From Carnegiea gigantea (lineage: Eukaryota > Streptophyta > Magnoliopsida > Caryophyllales > Cactaceae), in assembly GCA_029747015.1 (NCBI GenBank), contig JAKOGI010002153.1, forward strand, positions 1-64,000: a stretch of DNA of 64,000 nt. Reading direction: 5' to 3'. Below are positions 1 through 11,341 of this stretch, one piece after another. The translations under genes were made by a program, and so were the position numbers. Numbering within the stretch: position 1 is the first letter of the stretch; every line of letters begins with the position of its first letter. The notes under the pieces were generated by a model. That model was not told the DNA's origin, made no database searches, and worked only from the letters and a program-made list of their open reading frames with translations.

Positions 1-1
1 A

Positions 2-508
2 AAGGACCAACAAGCCTTAACCCTCATTCATCCTTCCCAAACCCTTGCCCCCAAAGAAGATTTCCCACTTCCGCCTCTTCTCCTCAACAGGTATGACCCG
101 TTTTATCATCCTCCCCTCACCCTCTTCTATATCTCTCTAGAGGTGATGCCCTGTGACCTCCCTCCCCAAAAGCTCCCATATTGTGAGCGTGACCCCTTTC
201 TTGAGAGACTTGCTAACCCTTTGAGTTTGAGGACAAACTCAAAACCACCCGGGGAGTATGATGCATATTCCCATGTGCATCATTTTTATTTAAGGTCAAC
301 TTCCAAGAAGAAAAGTGTCAAACAAGAGCGTGCATGGAAACTCTCATATTTTCTCTTATTATGTGAGTTCAAGGACTTTAGACACCATGAAGAAGTCAAG
401 CAAGTGGCGAAAATCTGGATAAATCTCATATTCCTTCCGGAAGAATTGGTGCCCGATTCATCCCGTCGGAAGGTAATTTTTTTTTTTTTGTACTCATTTT
501 TGGACTAG
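2..508 (+). pseudogene. noa-1a ORF, C-terminal part running into the LTR
   Basis: Reading frame 2 is open from the window edge through the polypurine tract (CCCGGGGAGTA, ends 258) into the LTR that begins at 259. It encodes the proline-rich end of the noa protein (contains QTLAPKEDF) and then the LTR-overlapping tail (contains PEELVPDSS). The frame ends early at 508 after a long T run. Other copies continue to a GFEA terminus, so a homopolymer indel is likely. The function of this protein is unknown; only its N-terminal part, absent here, resembles gag. Confidence 0.7.
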
Positions 509-1458
509 CTCAAGTGGACCCACAACTTGAGGGGCCACATGGGTTTGAAGTTTAAGATCTCAGCTTTCAAACAAGCCCAATTATGTTTAATTTGGACGTC
601 ATTTGATTGGGCAAACTATCACTCAAAGGTACATTATTCTGATCCAGTCCAGTCTGAGTTAGGTGCATTGTTTGGGCCATAACTTTTACACCGCTTATCC
701 AAATTGAGCAAATGAGCCCATTCTGGAAAATAAACTTCCAGGGCTTTCTATCAAGCCCAAGAACGCGTGATTTAGCCGAGTATTCTGGAAGATATACTCT
801 GTTGAACTTGAGGCAGCTGCAAGGATTAATTCTGGGAAAGTGAAGAGTCTTCGGTTACATGTGTTTGTGTGGCTGATATTGTGCACGTTTTGGAGGCTTC
901 TAGATGGAGATATTCAGCTGAGAAATCCTAGAATATTCCTTATAACCCCCCCAATCCTTTTATGATGAGTCTTTTTATTTTTCCTAAGTCTTTTCAATTT
1001 TCTAGTTTTTAATTCTAGGAGTTTTCTTTAAGTCTTTTTGGTGTCTTTGTTTTAGCCTAATAAATAGGTGGGTTGTGTAGTTGCATTTCATTATTTCGAG
1101 TTGTAAGCTTTCCCAAGTGAAATACAATTACCTTTGAGTGTAAATTCTCAAAATATTCCAATCCCTAGTTCTATATCTTGAATTTTGGCAAGTTTCAAGT
1201 GGTGTTCTAGGTTCTCTTTTCTTTTCCAATTGGAGTGATTCCTTGGTGAAGACGAGAGGATTTTCCCAAGATCAAGTCCTTGAGTGGCTCCGCGAAGGAT
1301 TATCTCAAGTGCAAGTTCTTGTTTATCCTTTGTTCTGTTTTGCTATTATTTTCATTCCACCTTAATCAACCTTCCATTTTTCTCTTTACTTTGGTTCAAT
1401 TCTTATTTGGGTTTATTTGAGTTTGATTTGGTTCACTTACCCCCCCACATATACATCA
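259..1458 (+). repeat. LTR-a, copy 1
   Basis: A 1200 bp LTR with TGATG/CATCA termini. It is preceded by the PPT and followed by AT and the PBS, so it serves as 3' LTR of the left unit and 5' LTR of the right one. It opens with a near-perfect inverted repeat (10-bp arms, one mismatch in this copy). Confidence 0.9.
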
Positions 1459-1831
1459 ATTGGTATCAGAGCCAAGGTTTTTAAAGTGACCCACATCACA
1501 CCCAAATACACAAAAAAAAAAAAAAAACAGTGAACATCCAGTGTCCACAGGCCAGACATTTCGCACGTTGCCCCCGTGCCCATACCACAAACACCTTGGC
1601 ATTTCATTTTCCAGAAATCTTCAGTCGCAGACGCAGCAGCGTTGCCCCCGTGTCTACCCCCGCACGACCGGCCACCCTAACTTTTTCTGCATTCCTCAAG
1701 TCGAGCATAGCACGAGTTCTCCCAAGTGCCTCCTTGCACGACCGTGCCCTACCCTCCTCTTCTCCCAAACGGCCTTTTTCTAGCCTAACCACATAACACA
1801 AAGAACCCTTAAGCATTTTTCCCCATCCATC
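1459..1831 (+). other. noa-1a leader: PBS plus degenerate 36-nt hairpin units
   Basis: PBS TGGTATCAGAGCC at 1461-1473 is complementary to initiator tRNA-Met. It is followed by an A-rich run and then by GC-rich units built from GCACG and CCGTGCC motifs. This copy is degraded by small indels compared with the leader at 25484. Confidence 0.75.
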
Positions 1832-2217
1832 ATGATTTCTCTTGGGAACTTGAGAAAAGAGATTGCTTTGATTGAAAAGGAGGATGGTCATCCGTGAAAC
1901 TCCAAGTTTCGTGGCCCCCAAAAAAGAAGATTTTCCCTTACTGATTTTCCAAAGTGTATCAGTTTTTCACTTGCTACAATATTGACGAGCAAGAGAAGTT
2001 TAAGGTGGTTATCAAGAAGCTCCGAGGCCATGCGTTTGAATGGTGGGAAAAGTAAAAGTATAAGAGGAAGAAGAGAGGGAAAAGTAAGATCACAACATGG
2101 GTTAAGTTAAGAGGTAAATTAATGGATACTTTCGCTCCAACCTCTTACTTACACAAACATCCTTTTTTTTCCTTTGAGGTAAACGGCTTTAATTCCTCTT
2201 CTAAAGACATCCCTTTC
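1832..2217 (+). pseudogene. noa-1a gag-like N-terminal fragment, frameshifted
   Basis: Starts with the same ATG as the intact-looking copies (protein begins MISLGNLRKE). The region resembles the Retrotrans_gag domain, with a conserved EWW motif, but several 1-nt indels and an in-frame stop break it. It is interrupted at CTTTC (2213-2217) by a nested LTR. The rest of the ORF resumes at 3366. Confidence 0.7.
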
Positions 2218-3361
2218 TGATGCATATTTCCATATGCATCATTTTTATTCAAGTCCAATTTCAAAGAAGAAAAGGGTCAAAGAAGATCATGCATGGAAAT
2301 GTGCCTATTTGGTCTTATTAAGTGAGTTCAAAGACTCACGACACTATAGAGAGGTCAAAAAGAGGTTAAGCTTTGCTAGAAATTTGGTGCCGAATTCATC
2401 CCTGCGGAACCCGATTTTTTGTGACCACTTTTGTACAAGCTCACGTGGACCCACAACTTGAGGGCCCATGTGCTTTTGAAGTTTAAGATTTCATCTTTCA
2501 AATAAGCCCAAGTTTGTTTAATTTAGACATCATTTGATTGGGCAAAATATCACTCAAAGATACGTTGTGCTGATCCAGTCCAGTCTGAGATAGGTGCATT
2601 GGTTGGGCCATAACTTTCAAACCGCTTATCCAAATTGAGCAAATGAGCCCATTCTAGAAAATAGACTTCCAGGGCTTTCTAACAAGCCCAAGAACGCATG
2701 ATTTGGCCAAGTATTCTGGAAGTTATGCTCTGTTGAAGTTGAGGCAGCTGCAAGGATTAATTCTGGGAATATGAAGAGTCTTCGGTTACATGTGATTGTG
2801 TGGCTGACATTGTGCACGTCTTGGAGCCTTCTAGATTGGTGTAATCAGCTAAGAAATCCTAGAATATTCCTTGTAACCTCCCCCACCCCTTTATGATGTG
2901 TCTTTCCATTTATCTTAGTCTTTTCATTTTACTAGTTTTAATTGTTAGGAGTTATTTGAGTCCTTTGGTTGTCTTTTGCTGAGCCTATATAAAGGGGGGG
3001 TGTGTGAGCATTGTAGATCAGATTTCTAAGGCATTTTCAAGAGTAATTCAAGCACCTTTGAGAGTGATTCTCGTTTGTGTCCCAAAAATTCCTAGTTCTA
3101 TATCTTGAATTTGGCTAATTCAAGTGGTGTTCTAGGTTCTCTTTCTTTTCTTTGGAGTGATTCCTCAGAAGAGTGAAGAGAATTAGCCCAAGACCAAGGT
3201 GTGAGTGGCTCCGGAAGGATTATCTCATACACAAAGTCTTGCACTACCCATCTCTATCCTGTTTGGTGATATTCTTCATCTTTCGCATCTTTCTCTCTTT
3301 TCATTTTGCTTAAGTTTGATTTGAGTTTGATTTGGATCCCTTTCCACCCACATATACATCA
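2218..3361 (+). repeat. Solo LTR-b nested in noa-1a (copy 1)
   Basis: A 1144 bp LTR of subtype b, without an adjacent PBS or PPT, sits inside the noa-1a internal region. CTTTC is present on both sides (2213-2217 and 3366-3370), although four extra bases (TCCA) separate the right copy from the LTR end. It is a solo LTR left by LTR-LTR recombination of a nested element. Confidence 0.88.
2986..2993 (+). promoter_or_regulatory. TATA box of LTR-b
   Basis: TATATAAA followed by a G run, in the expected place for a U3/R boundary. The same motif is seen at 6802-6809 and 10658-10665 in other LTR-b copies. Confidence 0.6.
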
Positions 3362-3365
3362 TCCA

Positions 3366-4372
3366 CTTTCAACAAGGGAACTCCAATGAGTGCTTGTAAC
3401 TCTAGCTCTACTTCCTTCTTTTATTTGGAGAAACTTAGCTCCAACAAAGATGAAGAGATCCTTGGAGAAAAAGCTTCAAGCCTAGTTGCCCTACCTCTTG
3501 TTTTTGGTGACTGTGGTGATGAGAGACCTTTGAACTTGAGGCCCAAAGATCCGAGTTGAAGCAAGAAGAGATTGTGCAAGAAATTGAGCAATCCTTCACC
3601 CAAGAAGGGTGCCAAGAAGATAATGAGGTGATTTTGAGCATAACCCCAAGAATTGAAGAGCATGTAGTTAAAGACCTTGAAGTGATGAAGCCATGTAGGG
3701 TTGCTGAAGAGTTTGAACAACTCTTGATTCAAGAAGTACGCCCTACCGAACTCCAAGCACCCAAGTTGGAGGCATGTGGGGTTATTGAAGAAGTTGAGCA
3801 ACTCTTTGGCCGCAAGAAAGAATTCACCTTAACCCCCATTCAAACAACCGTCACCAATCCCCCCAAAGCCACAAAAGGACCGACAAGCCTTAACCCTCAG
3901 TCATCCTTCCCAAACCCTTGCCCCCAAAGAAGATTTCTCACTTCCGCCTCTTCTCCTCACCAGGTATGACCCGTTTTATCATCTCCCCTCACCCTCTTCT
4001 ATTATCTCTCTAGAGGTGATGCCCTGTGACCTCCTTCCCCAAAAGCTCCCATATTGTGAGCGTGACCCCTTTCTTGAGAGACTTGCTAACCCACCCGGGG
4101 AGTATGATGCATATTCCCATATGCATCATTTTTATTTACGGTCAACTTCCAAGAAGAAAAGTATCAAACAAGAGCGTGCATGGGAACTCTCATATTTTCT
4201 CTTATTATGTGAGTTCAAGGACTTTAGACACTATGAAGAAGTCAAGCAAGTGGCGAAAATCTAGATAAAACTCATATCTTCCGGAAGAATTGGTGCCCGT
4301 TTCATCCCGTCGGAAGGTAATTTTCCTTTGTGGCTCATTTTGGACTAGCTCCAATGACCCACAACTTGAGGC
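3366..4372 (+). pseudogene. noa-1a ORF 3' part
   Basis: Continuation of the noa-1a frame after the nested LTR. It encodes the acidic central region, rich in Glu/Gln with repeated EQLL-type segments, then the proline-rich part and the tail into LTR-a2. A one-base loss after GDCGDE shifts the frame, and a deletion removes the LSLRTNSK-type stretch just before the PPT. No pol domains are present. Confidence 0.65.
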
Positions 4373-5289
4373 TCCACATGTTTTGAAGCTTAAGATCTCA
4401 GCTTTCAAACAATCCCAATTCTGTTTAATTTGGACGTCATTTGATTGGGCAAAATATCACTCAAAGATACGTTATTCTGATCCAGTCCAGTCTGAGATAG
4501 GTGCATTGTTTAGGCCATAACTTTTACACCGCTTATCCAAATTGAGCAAATGAGCCCATTCTGGAAAATAAACTTCCAGGGCTTTCTATCAAGCCCAAGA
4601 ACGCATGATTTGGCCGAGTATTCTGGAAGATATACTCTGTTGACGTTGAGGTAGCTGCAAGGATTAATTCTGGGAAAATGAAGAGTCTTCGGTTACATGT
4701 ATTTGTGTGCCTGATATTGTGCACGTTTTGGAGGCTTCTAGATGGAGATATTCAGCTGAGAAATCCTAGAATATTCCTTATAACCTCCCCCACTCCTTTT
4801 ATGATGAGTCTTTTTATTTTTCCTAAGTCTTTTCAATTTTCTAGTTTTAATTACTAGGAGTTTTTAAGTCTTTTGGTTATCTTTGTTTAGCCTATAAATA
4901 GGTGGGTTATGTAGTTGCATTTGAATTCAGAGTTGTAAGCTTTCCCAAGTGAAATACAAATACCTTTGAGTGTGATTCTCAAAAGTATTCCAAATCCCTA
5001 GTTCTATATCTTGAATTTTGGCAAGTTCAAGTGATGTTCTAGGTTCTCTTTTCTTTTCCAATTGGAGTGATTCCTTGGTGAAGACGAGAGGATTTGCCCA
5101 AGATCAAGTCATTGAGTGGCTCCGCGAAGGATTATCTCAAATGCAAGGTCTTGTTTATCCTTTGTTCTGTTTTGCTATTATTTTCATTCCACCTCAAACA
5201 ACCTTCCATTTTCTCTTTACTTTGGTTCAATTCTTATTTGGGTTTATTTGAGTTTGATTTGGTTCACTTACCCCCCCACATATACATCA
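4105..5289 (+). repeat. LTR-a, copy 2
   Basis: An 1185 bp LTR between the PPT (CCCGGGGAGTA) and a PBS. The terminal inverted repeat is perfect here: arms TGATGCATAT and ATATGCATCA around a 4-nt loop. Confidence 0.9.
4893..4900 (+). promoter_or_regulatory. TATA box of LTR-a
   Basis: TATAAATA about 390 bp before the LTR end. LTR-a and LTR-b differ in their TATA region, which helps tell the subtypes apart. Confidence 0.6.
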
Positions 5290-5650
5290 ATTGGTATCAG
5301 AGCCAAGGTTTTAAAGTGACCCACATCACACCCAAATACACAAAAAAAAAAAAAAAAAACCGTGAACATCCAGTGTCCACAGGCCAGGCATTTCGCACGG
5401 TGCCCCCGTGCCATACCACACGACCGTGCCATATTCATTTTCCAGAAATCTTCAAGTCGAGACGCAGCACGGTGCCCCCGTGCCTACCAGCCCGACCGTG
5501 CCACCCTACTTTTCTGCATTTCCTCAAGTCGAAGCATAGCACGGTTCCCCAGTGCCCCTTGCACGACCGTGCCCTCCCTCCTCTTCTCCAAAACGGCCTT
5601 TTTCTAGCCTAAACACATAACCATAAAGAACCGTTAAGCATTCATCCATT
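5290..5650 (+). other. noa-1a leader: PBS and three 36-nt hairpin units
   Basis: PBS TGGTATCAGAGCC at 5292-5304. Units at 5395-5430, 5467-5502 and 5539-5573 repeat with a period of 72 nt. Each joins GCACGGT, CCCGTGCC and a second half ending CCGTGCC. Confidence 0.8.
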
Positions 5651-6031
5651 ATGATTTCTCTTGGGAACTTGAGAAAAGAGATTGCTTTGATTGAAAAGGA
5701 GATGGTCATCCTTGAAACTCCAAAGTTTCGTGGCGAAAAAGAAGATTTCCCTTACTGGATTTCCAAAGTGGATCAAGTCTTCACTCGCTACAATATTGAC
5801 GAGCAAGAGAAGTTTAAGGTGGTTATCAAGAAGCTCCGAGGCCATGCGGTTGAATGGTGGGAAAAGTACAAGTATTAGAGGAAGAAGAGAGGGAAAAGTA
5901 AGATCACAACATGGGTTAAGTTAAGAGGTAAATTAATGGATACTTTCGCTCCAACCTCTTACTTACACAAACATCCTTTTTTTTCCTTTGAGGTAAACGG
6001 CTTTAATTCCTCTTCTAAAGACATCCCTTTT
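5651..6031 (+). pseudogene. noa-1a gag-like N-terminal domain, copy 2
   Basis: Opens with MISLGNLRKE and is open for 75 codons through the gag-like core (AVEWWEKYKY). It is then stopped by TAG at 5876-5878, where other copies have a sense codon. It ends at the nested LTR; the left target duplication reads CTTTT here (one change from CTTTC). Confidence 0.7.
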
Positions 6032-7176
6032 TGATGCATATTTCCATATGCATCATTTTTATTCAAGTCCAATTTCAAAGAAGAAAAGGGTCAAAGAAGA
6101 TCGTGCATGGAAATGTGCCTATTTGGTCTTATTAAGTGAGTTGAAAGACTCACGACACTATGGAGAGGTCAAAAAGAGGTTAAGCTTTGCTAGAAATTTG
6201 GTGCCGAATTCATCCCTGCGGAACCCGATTTTTTGTGACCACTTTTGGACAAGCTCAAGTGGACCCACAACTTGAGGGCCCATGTGCTTTTGAAGTTTAA
6301 GATTTCATCTTTCAAATAAGCCCAAGTTTGTTTAATTTGGACATCATTTGATTGGGCAAAATATCACTCAAAGATACGTTGTGCTGATCCAGTCCAGTCT
6401 GAGATAGGTGCATTGTTTGGGCCATAACGTTTAAACCGCATATCCAAATTGAGCAAATAAGCCCATTCTGGAAACTAGACTTCCAGGGCTTTCTATCAAG
6501 CCCAAGAACGCGTGATTTGTCCGAGTATTCTGGAAGTTATTCTCTGTTGAAGTTGAGGCAGCTGCAAGGATTAATTCTGGGAATATGAAGAGTCTTCGGT
6601 TACATGTGATTGTGTGGCTGACATTGTGCACGTTTTTGGAGCCTTCTAGATTGGTGTAATCAGCTAAGAAATCCTAGAATATTCCTTGTAACCTCCCCCA
6701 CCCCTTTTATGATGTGTCTTTCCATTTATCTTAGTCTTTTCATTTTACTAGTTTTAATTGTTAGGAGTTATTTGAGTCCTTTTGTTGTCTTTTGCTGAGC
6801 CTATATAAAGGGGGGGCGTGTGAGCATTGTAGATAAGATTTCTAAGGCATTTTCAAGAGTAATTCAAGCACCTTTGAGAGTGATTCTCATTTGTGTCCCA
6901 AAAATTCCTAGTTCTATATCTTGAATTTGGCTAATTCAAGTGGTGTTCTAGGTTCTCTTTCTTTTCTTTGGAGTGATTCCTCAGAAGAGTGAAGGGAATT
7001 AGCCCAACACCAAGGTGTGAGTGGCTCCGGAAGGATTATCTCATACACAAAGTCTTGCACTAACCATCTCTATCCTGTTTGGTGATATTCTTCATCTTTC
7101 CCATCTTTCTCTCTTTTTATTTTGCTTAGTTTGATTTGAGTTTGATTTGGATCACTTTCCACCCACACATACATCA
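6032..7176 (+). repeat. Solo LTR-b nested in noa-1a (copy 2)
   Basis: An 1145 bp LTR at exactly the same site as the LTR at 2218, followed by CTTTC at 7177-7181. The shared site means the unit was duplicated after the insertion. Confidence 0.88.
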
Positions 7177-8257
7177 CTTTCAACAAGGGGAGTCCCATGA
7201 GTGCTTGTAACTCTAGCTCTACTTCCTTCTTTTATTTAGAGAAACTTAGCTCCAACAAAGATGAAGAGATCCTTGGAGAAAAAGCTTTCAGCCTAGTTGA
7301 CCTACCTCCTATTTTTGATGACTGTGGTGATGAAGAGACCTTTGAACTTGAGGCCCAATTGAAGCAAGAAGAGATTATGCAAGAAATTGAGCAATCCTTC
7401 ACCCAAGAAGGGTGCCAAGAAGATAATGAGGTGAATTTGAGCATAACCCCAAGAATTGAAGAGCATGTAATTAAAGACCTTGAAGTGATGAAGCCATGTA
7501 GGGTTGCTGAAGAGTTGAAACTAAACTGCAGGAGACAAGGAAAGAGTACACGCCACGACCGATACCACACGAGAGCTCCAAGCACCCGAGTTGGAGGCAT
7601 GTGGGGTTATTGAAGAAGTTGAGCAACTCTTGACCCAAGAAGAATTCACCTTAAACCCCATTCAACCTTCCCAACCCCCCAAGCCACAAAAGGACCGACA
7701 AGCCTTAACCCTCATTCATCCTTCCCAAACCCTTGCCCCCAAAGAAGATTTTACCACCACACTCATACCCGCCCCCACATCACATCTCACCAGTATAGAC
7801 CTGTTTTATCCATATATTCACTCTCACCCTCTTCTATATCTCTCTAGAGGTGATGTCCTGTGACCTCCTTCCCCAAAAGCTCCCATATTGTGAGCGTGAC
7901 CCCTTTCTTGAGAGGCTTGCTAACCCTCTGAGTTTGAGGACAAACTCAAAACCACCCGGGGAGTATGATGCATATTCCCATATGCATCATTTTTATTTAA
8001 GGTCAACTTCCAAGAAGAAAAGTGTCAAACAAGACCGTGCATGGGAACTCTCATATTTTCTCTTATTATGTGAGTTCAAGGACTTTAGACACCATGAAGA
8101 AGTCAAGCAATTGGCGAAAATCTGGATAAGACTCATATTCCTTCCGGAAGAATTGGTGCCCGATTCATCCCGTCGGAAAGTAATTTTCTTTGTGCTCATT
8201 TTTGGACTAGCTCAAGTGGACCCACAACTTGAAGCTCCACATGGTTTTGAAGCTTAA
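7177..8257 (+). pseudogene. noa-1a ORF 3' part, copy 2
   Basis: Encodes the acidic central region (open 7197-7613) and the C-terminal part (open 7850-8257), which crosses the PPT into LTR-a3 and ends GFEA. Two stretches (about 7515-7575 and 7750-7830) are garbled relative to the other copies and shift the frame. Confidence 0.65.
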
Positions 8258-9153
8258 GATCTCAGCTTTCAAACAAGCCCAATTATGTTTAATTTGGACG
8301 TCATTTGATTGGGCAAACTATCACTCAAAGGTACATTATTCTGATCTAGTCCAGTCTGAGATAGGTGCATTGTTTGGGCCATAACTTTTACACCGCTTAT
8401 CCAAATTGAACAAATAAGCCCATTCTGGAAAATAGACTTCCAGGGCTTTCTATCAAGCCCAAGAACGCATGATTTGGCCGAGTATTCTGGAAGATATACT
8501 CTGTTGAAGTTGAGGCAGCTGCAAGGATTAATTCTGGGAAAATGAAGAGTCTTCGGTTACATGTATTTGTGTGGCAGATATTGTGCACGTTTTGGAGGCT
8601 TCTAGATGGAGATATTCAGCTGAGAAATCCTAGAATATTCCTTATAACCTCCCCCACTCCTTTTACGATGAGTCTTTTTATTTTTCTAAGTCTTTTCATT
8701 GTCTAGTTTTAATTACTAAGGAGTTTTAGTCTTTTGGTTGTCTTTGTTTTAGCTATAAATAGGTGGGTTTGTTTAGTTTGCATTTCATCATTCAGAGTTG
8801 TAAGCTTTCCCAAGTGAAATACAATTACCTTTGCGTGTGATTCTCAAAAGTATTCCAAATCCCTAGTTCTATATCTTGAATTTTGGCAAGTTCAAGTGGT
8901 GTTCTAGGTTCTCTTTTCTTTTCCAATTGGAGTGATTCCTTGGTGAAGACGAGATGATTTGCCCAAGATCAAGTCCTTGAGTGGCTCCGCGAAGGATTAT
9001 CTCAAGTGCAAGGTCTTGTTTATCCTTTGTTCTTTTTTGTCATTATTTTCATTCCATCTCAATCAACCTTCCATTTTCTCTTTACTTGTTTTCAATTCTA
9101 TTTGGGTTTATTTGAGTTGATTTGGGTTCACTTACCCCCCCACAATAACATCA
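7966..9153 (+). repeat. LTR-a, copy 3
   Basis: An 1188 bp LTR with a perfect 10-bp terminal inverted repeat, between PPT and PBS. Confidence 0.9.
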
Positions 9154-9519
9154 TTGGTATCAGAGCCAAGGTTATTTTAAAGTGACCCCACACCCCAAAT
9201 ACACAAAAAAAAAAAAAAAAACCGTGAACATCCATGTCCCAGGCCCGACATTTCGCACCGGTGCCCCGTGCCATACCACACGACCGTGCCATATTCATTT
9301 TTCCGAAATCTTCAAGTCGAGACGCAGCACGGTGCCCCCGTGCCTACGTCAGCACGACCGTGCCACCCTACCCCTACTTTCTGCATTTCCTCAAGTCGAA
9401 GCATAGCACGGTTCCCCAGTGCCCCATTGCACGACCGTGCCCTCCCTCCTCTCCTCCAAAACGGCCTTTTTCTAGCCTAGACACATAACCCACAAAGAAC
9501 CCTTAAGCATTCATCTATC
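9154..9519 (+). other. noa-1a leader, copy 3
   Basis: PBS TGGTATCAGAGCC at 9155-9167, a long A run, then 36-nt hairpin units (GCACGGTGCCCCCGTGCC type) with small indels. Confidence 0.7.
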
Positions 9520-9898
9520 ATGATTTCTCTTGGGAACTTGAGAAAAGAGATTGCTTTGATTGAAAAGGAGATGGTCATCCTTGAAACTCCAAAGTTTCGT
9601 GGCCAAAAAAGAAGATTTCCCTTACTGGATTTCCAAAGTGGATCAAGTCTTCAGTCGCTACAATATTGACGAGCAAGAGACGTTTAAGGTGGTTATCAAG
9701 AAGCTCCGAGGCCATGCGCTTGAATGGTGGGAAAAGTACAAGTATAAGAGGAAGAAGAAAGGGAAAAGTAAGATCACAACATGGGTTAAGTTAAGAGGTA
9801 AATTAATGGATTAACTTTCGCTCCACCTCTTACTTACACAACATCCTTTTTTTTCCTTTGAGTAAACGCTTTAATTTCCTCTTCTAAGACCTCCTTTC
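9520..9898 (+). pseudogene. noa-1a gag-like N-terminal fragment, copy 3
   Basis: The ATG and gag-like core (ALEWWEKYKYKRKK) are present. A one-base insertion near codon 27 shifts the first part, and the end is indel-rich. It is interrupted at CTTTC (9894-9898) by the complete nested element that follows. Confidence 0.68.
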
Positions 9899-11033
9899 TG
9901 ATGCATATGGTCATATGCATCATTTTTTATTGCAAGTCGCAATTTCAAGAAGAAAATGTTCCAAGAAGATCTTGCATGGAATGTGCCTATTTGGTCTATT
10001 AAGTGAGTTCAAAGACTCACGACACTATGAAGAGGTCAAAAAGATGTTAAGCTTTGCTAGAAATTTGGCGCTGAATTCATCCCTGCGGAACCCGATTTTT
10101 TGTGACCACTTTTGGACAAGCTCACGTGGACCCACAACTTGAGGGCCCATGTGCTTTTGAAGTTTAAGATTTCAGCTTTCAAATAAGCCCAAGTTTGTTT
10201 TATTTGGACATCATTTGATTGGGCAAAATATCACTCAAAGATACGTTATGCTGATCCAGTCCAGTCTGAGATAGGTGCATTGTTTGGGCCATAACTTTTA
10301 AACCGCTTATCCACATTGAGCAAATGAGCCCATTCTGGAAACTATACTTCCAGGGCTTTCTATCAAGCCCAAGAACGCATGATTTGGCCGAGTATTCTGG
10401 AAGTTATGCTCTGTTGAAGTTGAGGCAGTTGCAAGGATTAATTCTAGGAATATGAAGAGTCTTCGGTTACATGTGATTGTGTGGCTGACATTGTGCACGT
10501 TTTTGGAGCCTTCTAGATTGGTGAAGAAATCCTAGAATATTCCTTGTAACCCCCCCACCCCTTTTATGATGTGTCTTTCCATTTATCTTAGTTTTTCATT
10601 TTACTAGTTTTAATTGTTAGGAGTTATTTGAGTCCTTTTGTTGTCTTTTGCTGAGCCTATATAAAGGGAGGGGCGTGTGAGCATTGTAGATCAGATTTCT
10701 AAGGCATTTTCAAGAGTAATTCAAGCACCTTTGAGAGTGATTCTCATTTGTGTCCAAAAAATTCCTAGTTCTATATCTTGAATTTGGCTAATTCAAGTGG
10801 TGTTCTAGGTTCTCCTTCTTTTCTTTGGAGTGATTTCTCAGAAGAGTGAAGGGAATTAGCCCAAGACCAAGGTGTGAGTGGCTTCGGAAGGATTATCTCA
10901 TACACAAAGTCTTGCACTATCCATCTCTATCATGTTTGGTGATATTCTTCATCTTTCCCATCTTTCTCTCTTTTCATTTTGCTTAGTTTGATTTGAGTTT
11001 GATTTGGATCACTTTCCACCCACATATACATCA
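9899..11033 (+). repeat. 5' LTR of nested noa-1b
   Basis: A 1135 bp LTR. The terminal inverted repeat arms are intact although the loop has changed to GGTC. TATA box at 10658-10665. Confidence 0.9.
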
Positions 11034-11341
11034 ATTGGTATCAGAGCCAGGTTCTTAAGTGACCCACTTCACACCCGAATACATCCCAAAAGGCCAAAAC
11101 ACAAAAAACAAAAAAAAAGGCACAAACCGACAAACCCAGTCTCGAAGAGCAGAGAAGCAGCACGGTACCCCCTTGCCACCCAGCACGATCGTGCCACTAT
11201 ACTTTTCTGCATTTCCTTAAGTCGAAGCATAGCACGGCCTGCCCGTGCCCCCTTGCACGACCGTGCCCTCCCTCCTCTTCTCCAAAACAGCCTTTTTCTA
11301 GCCTCAACACATAATCCACAAAGAACCCTTAAGGATGCATC
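11034..11341 (+). other. noa-1b leader
   Basis: PBS TGGTATCAGAGCC at 11036-11048. Two 36-nt units (11159-11194, 11232-11267), one fewer than the noa-1a leaders. Confidence 0.75.

Noticed and set aside
1530..1921. Overlapping short frames in the GC-rich leader on both strands
   Set aside because: They arise from the palindromic 36-nt units, differ in frame from copy to copy, and have no counterpart upstream of gag in B or D.
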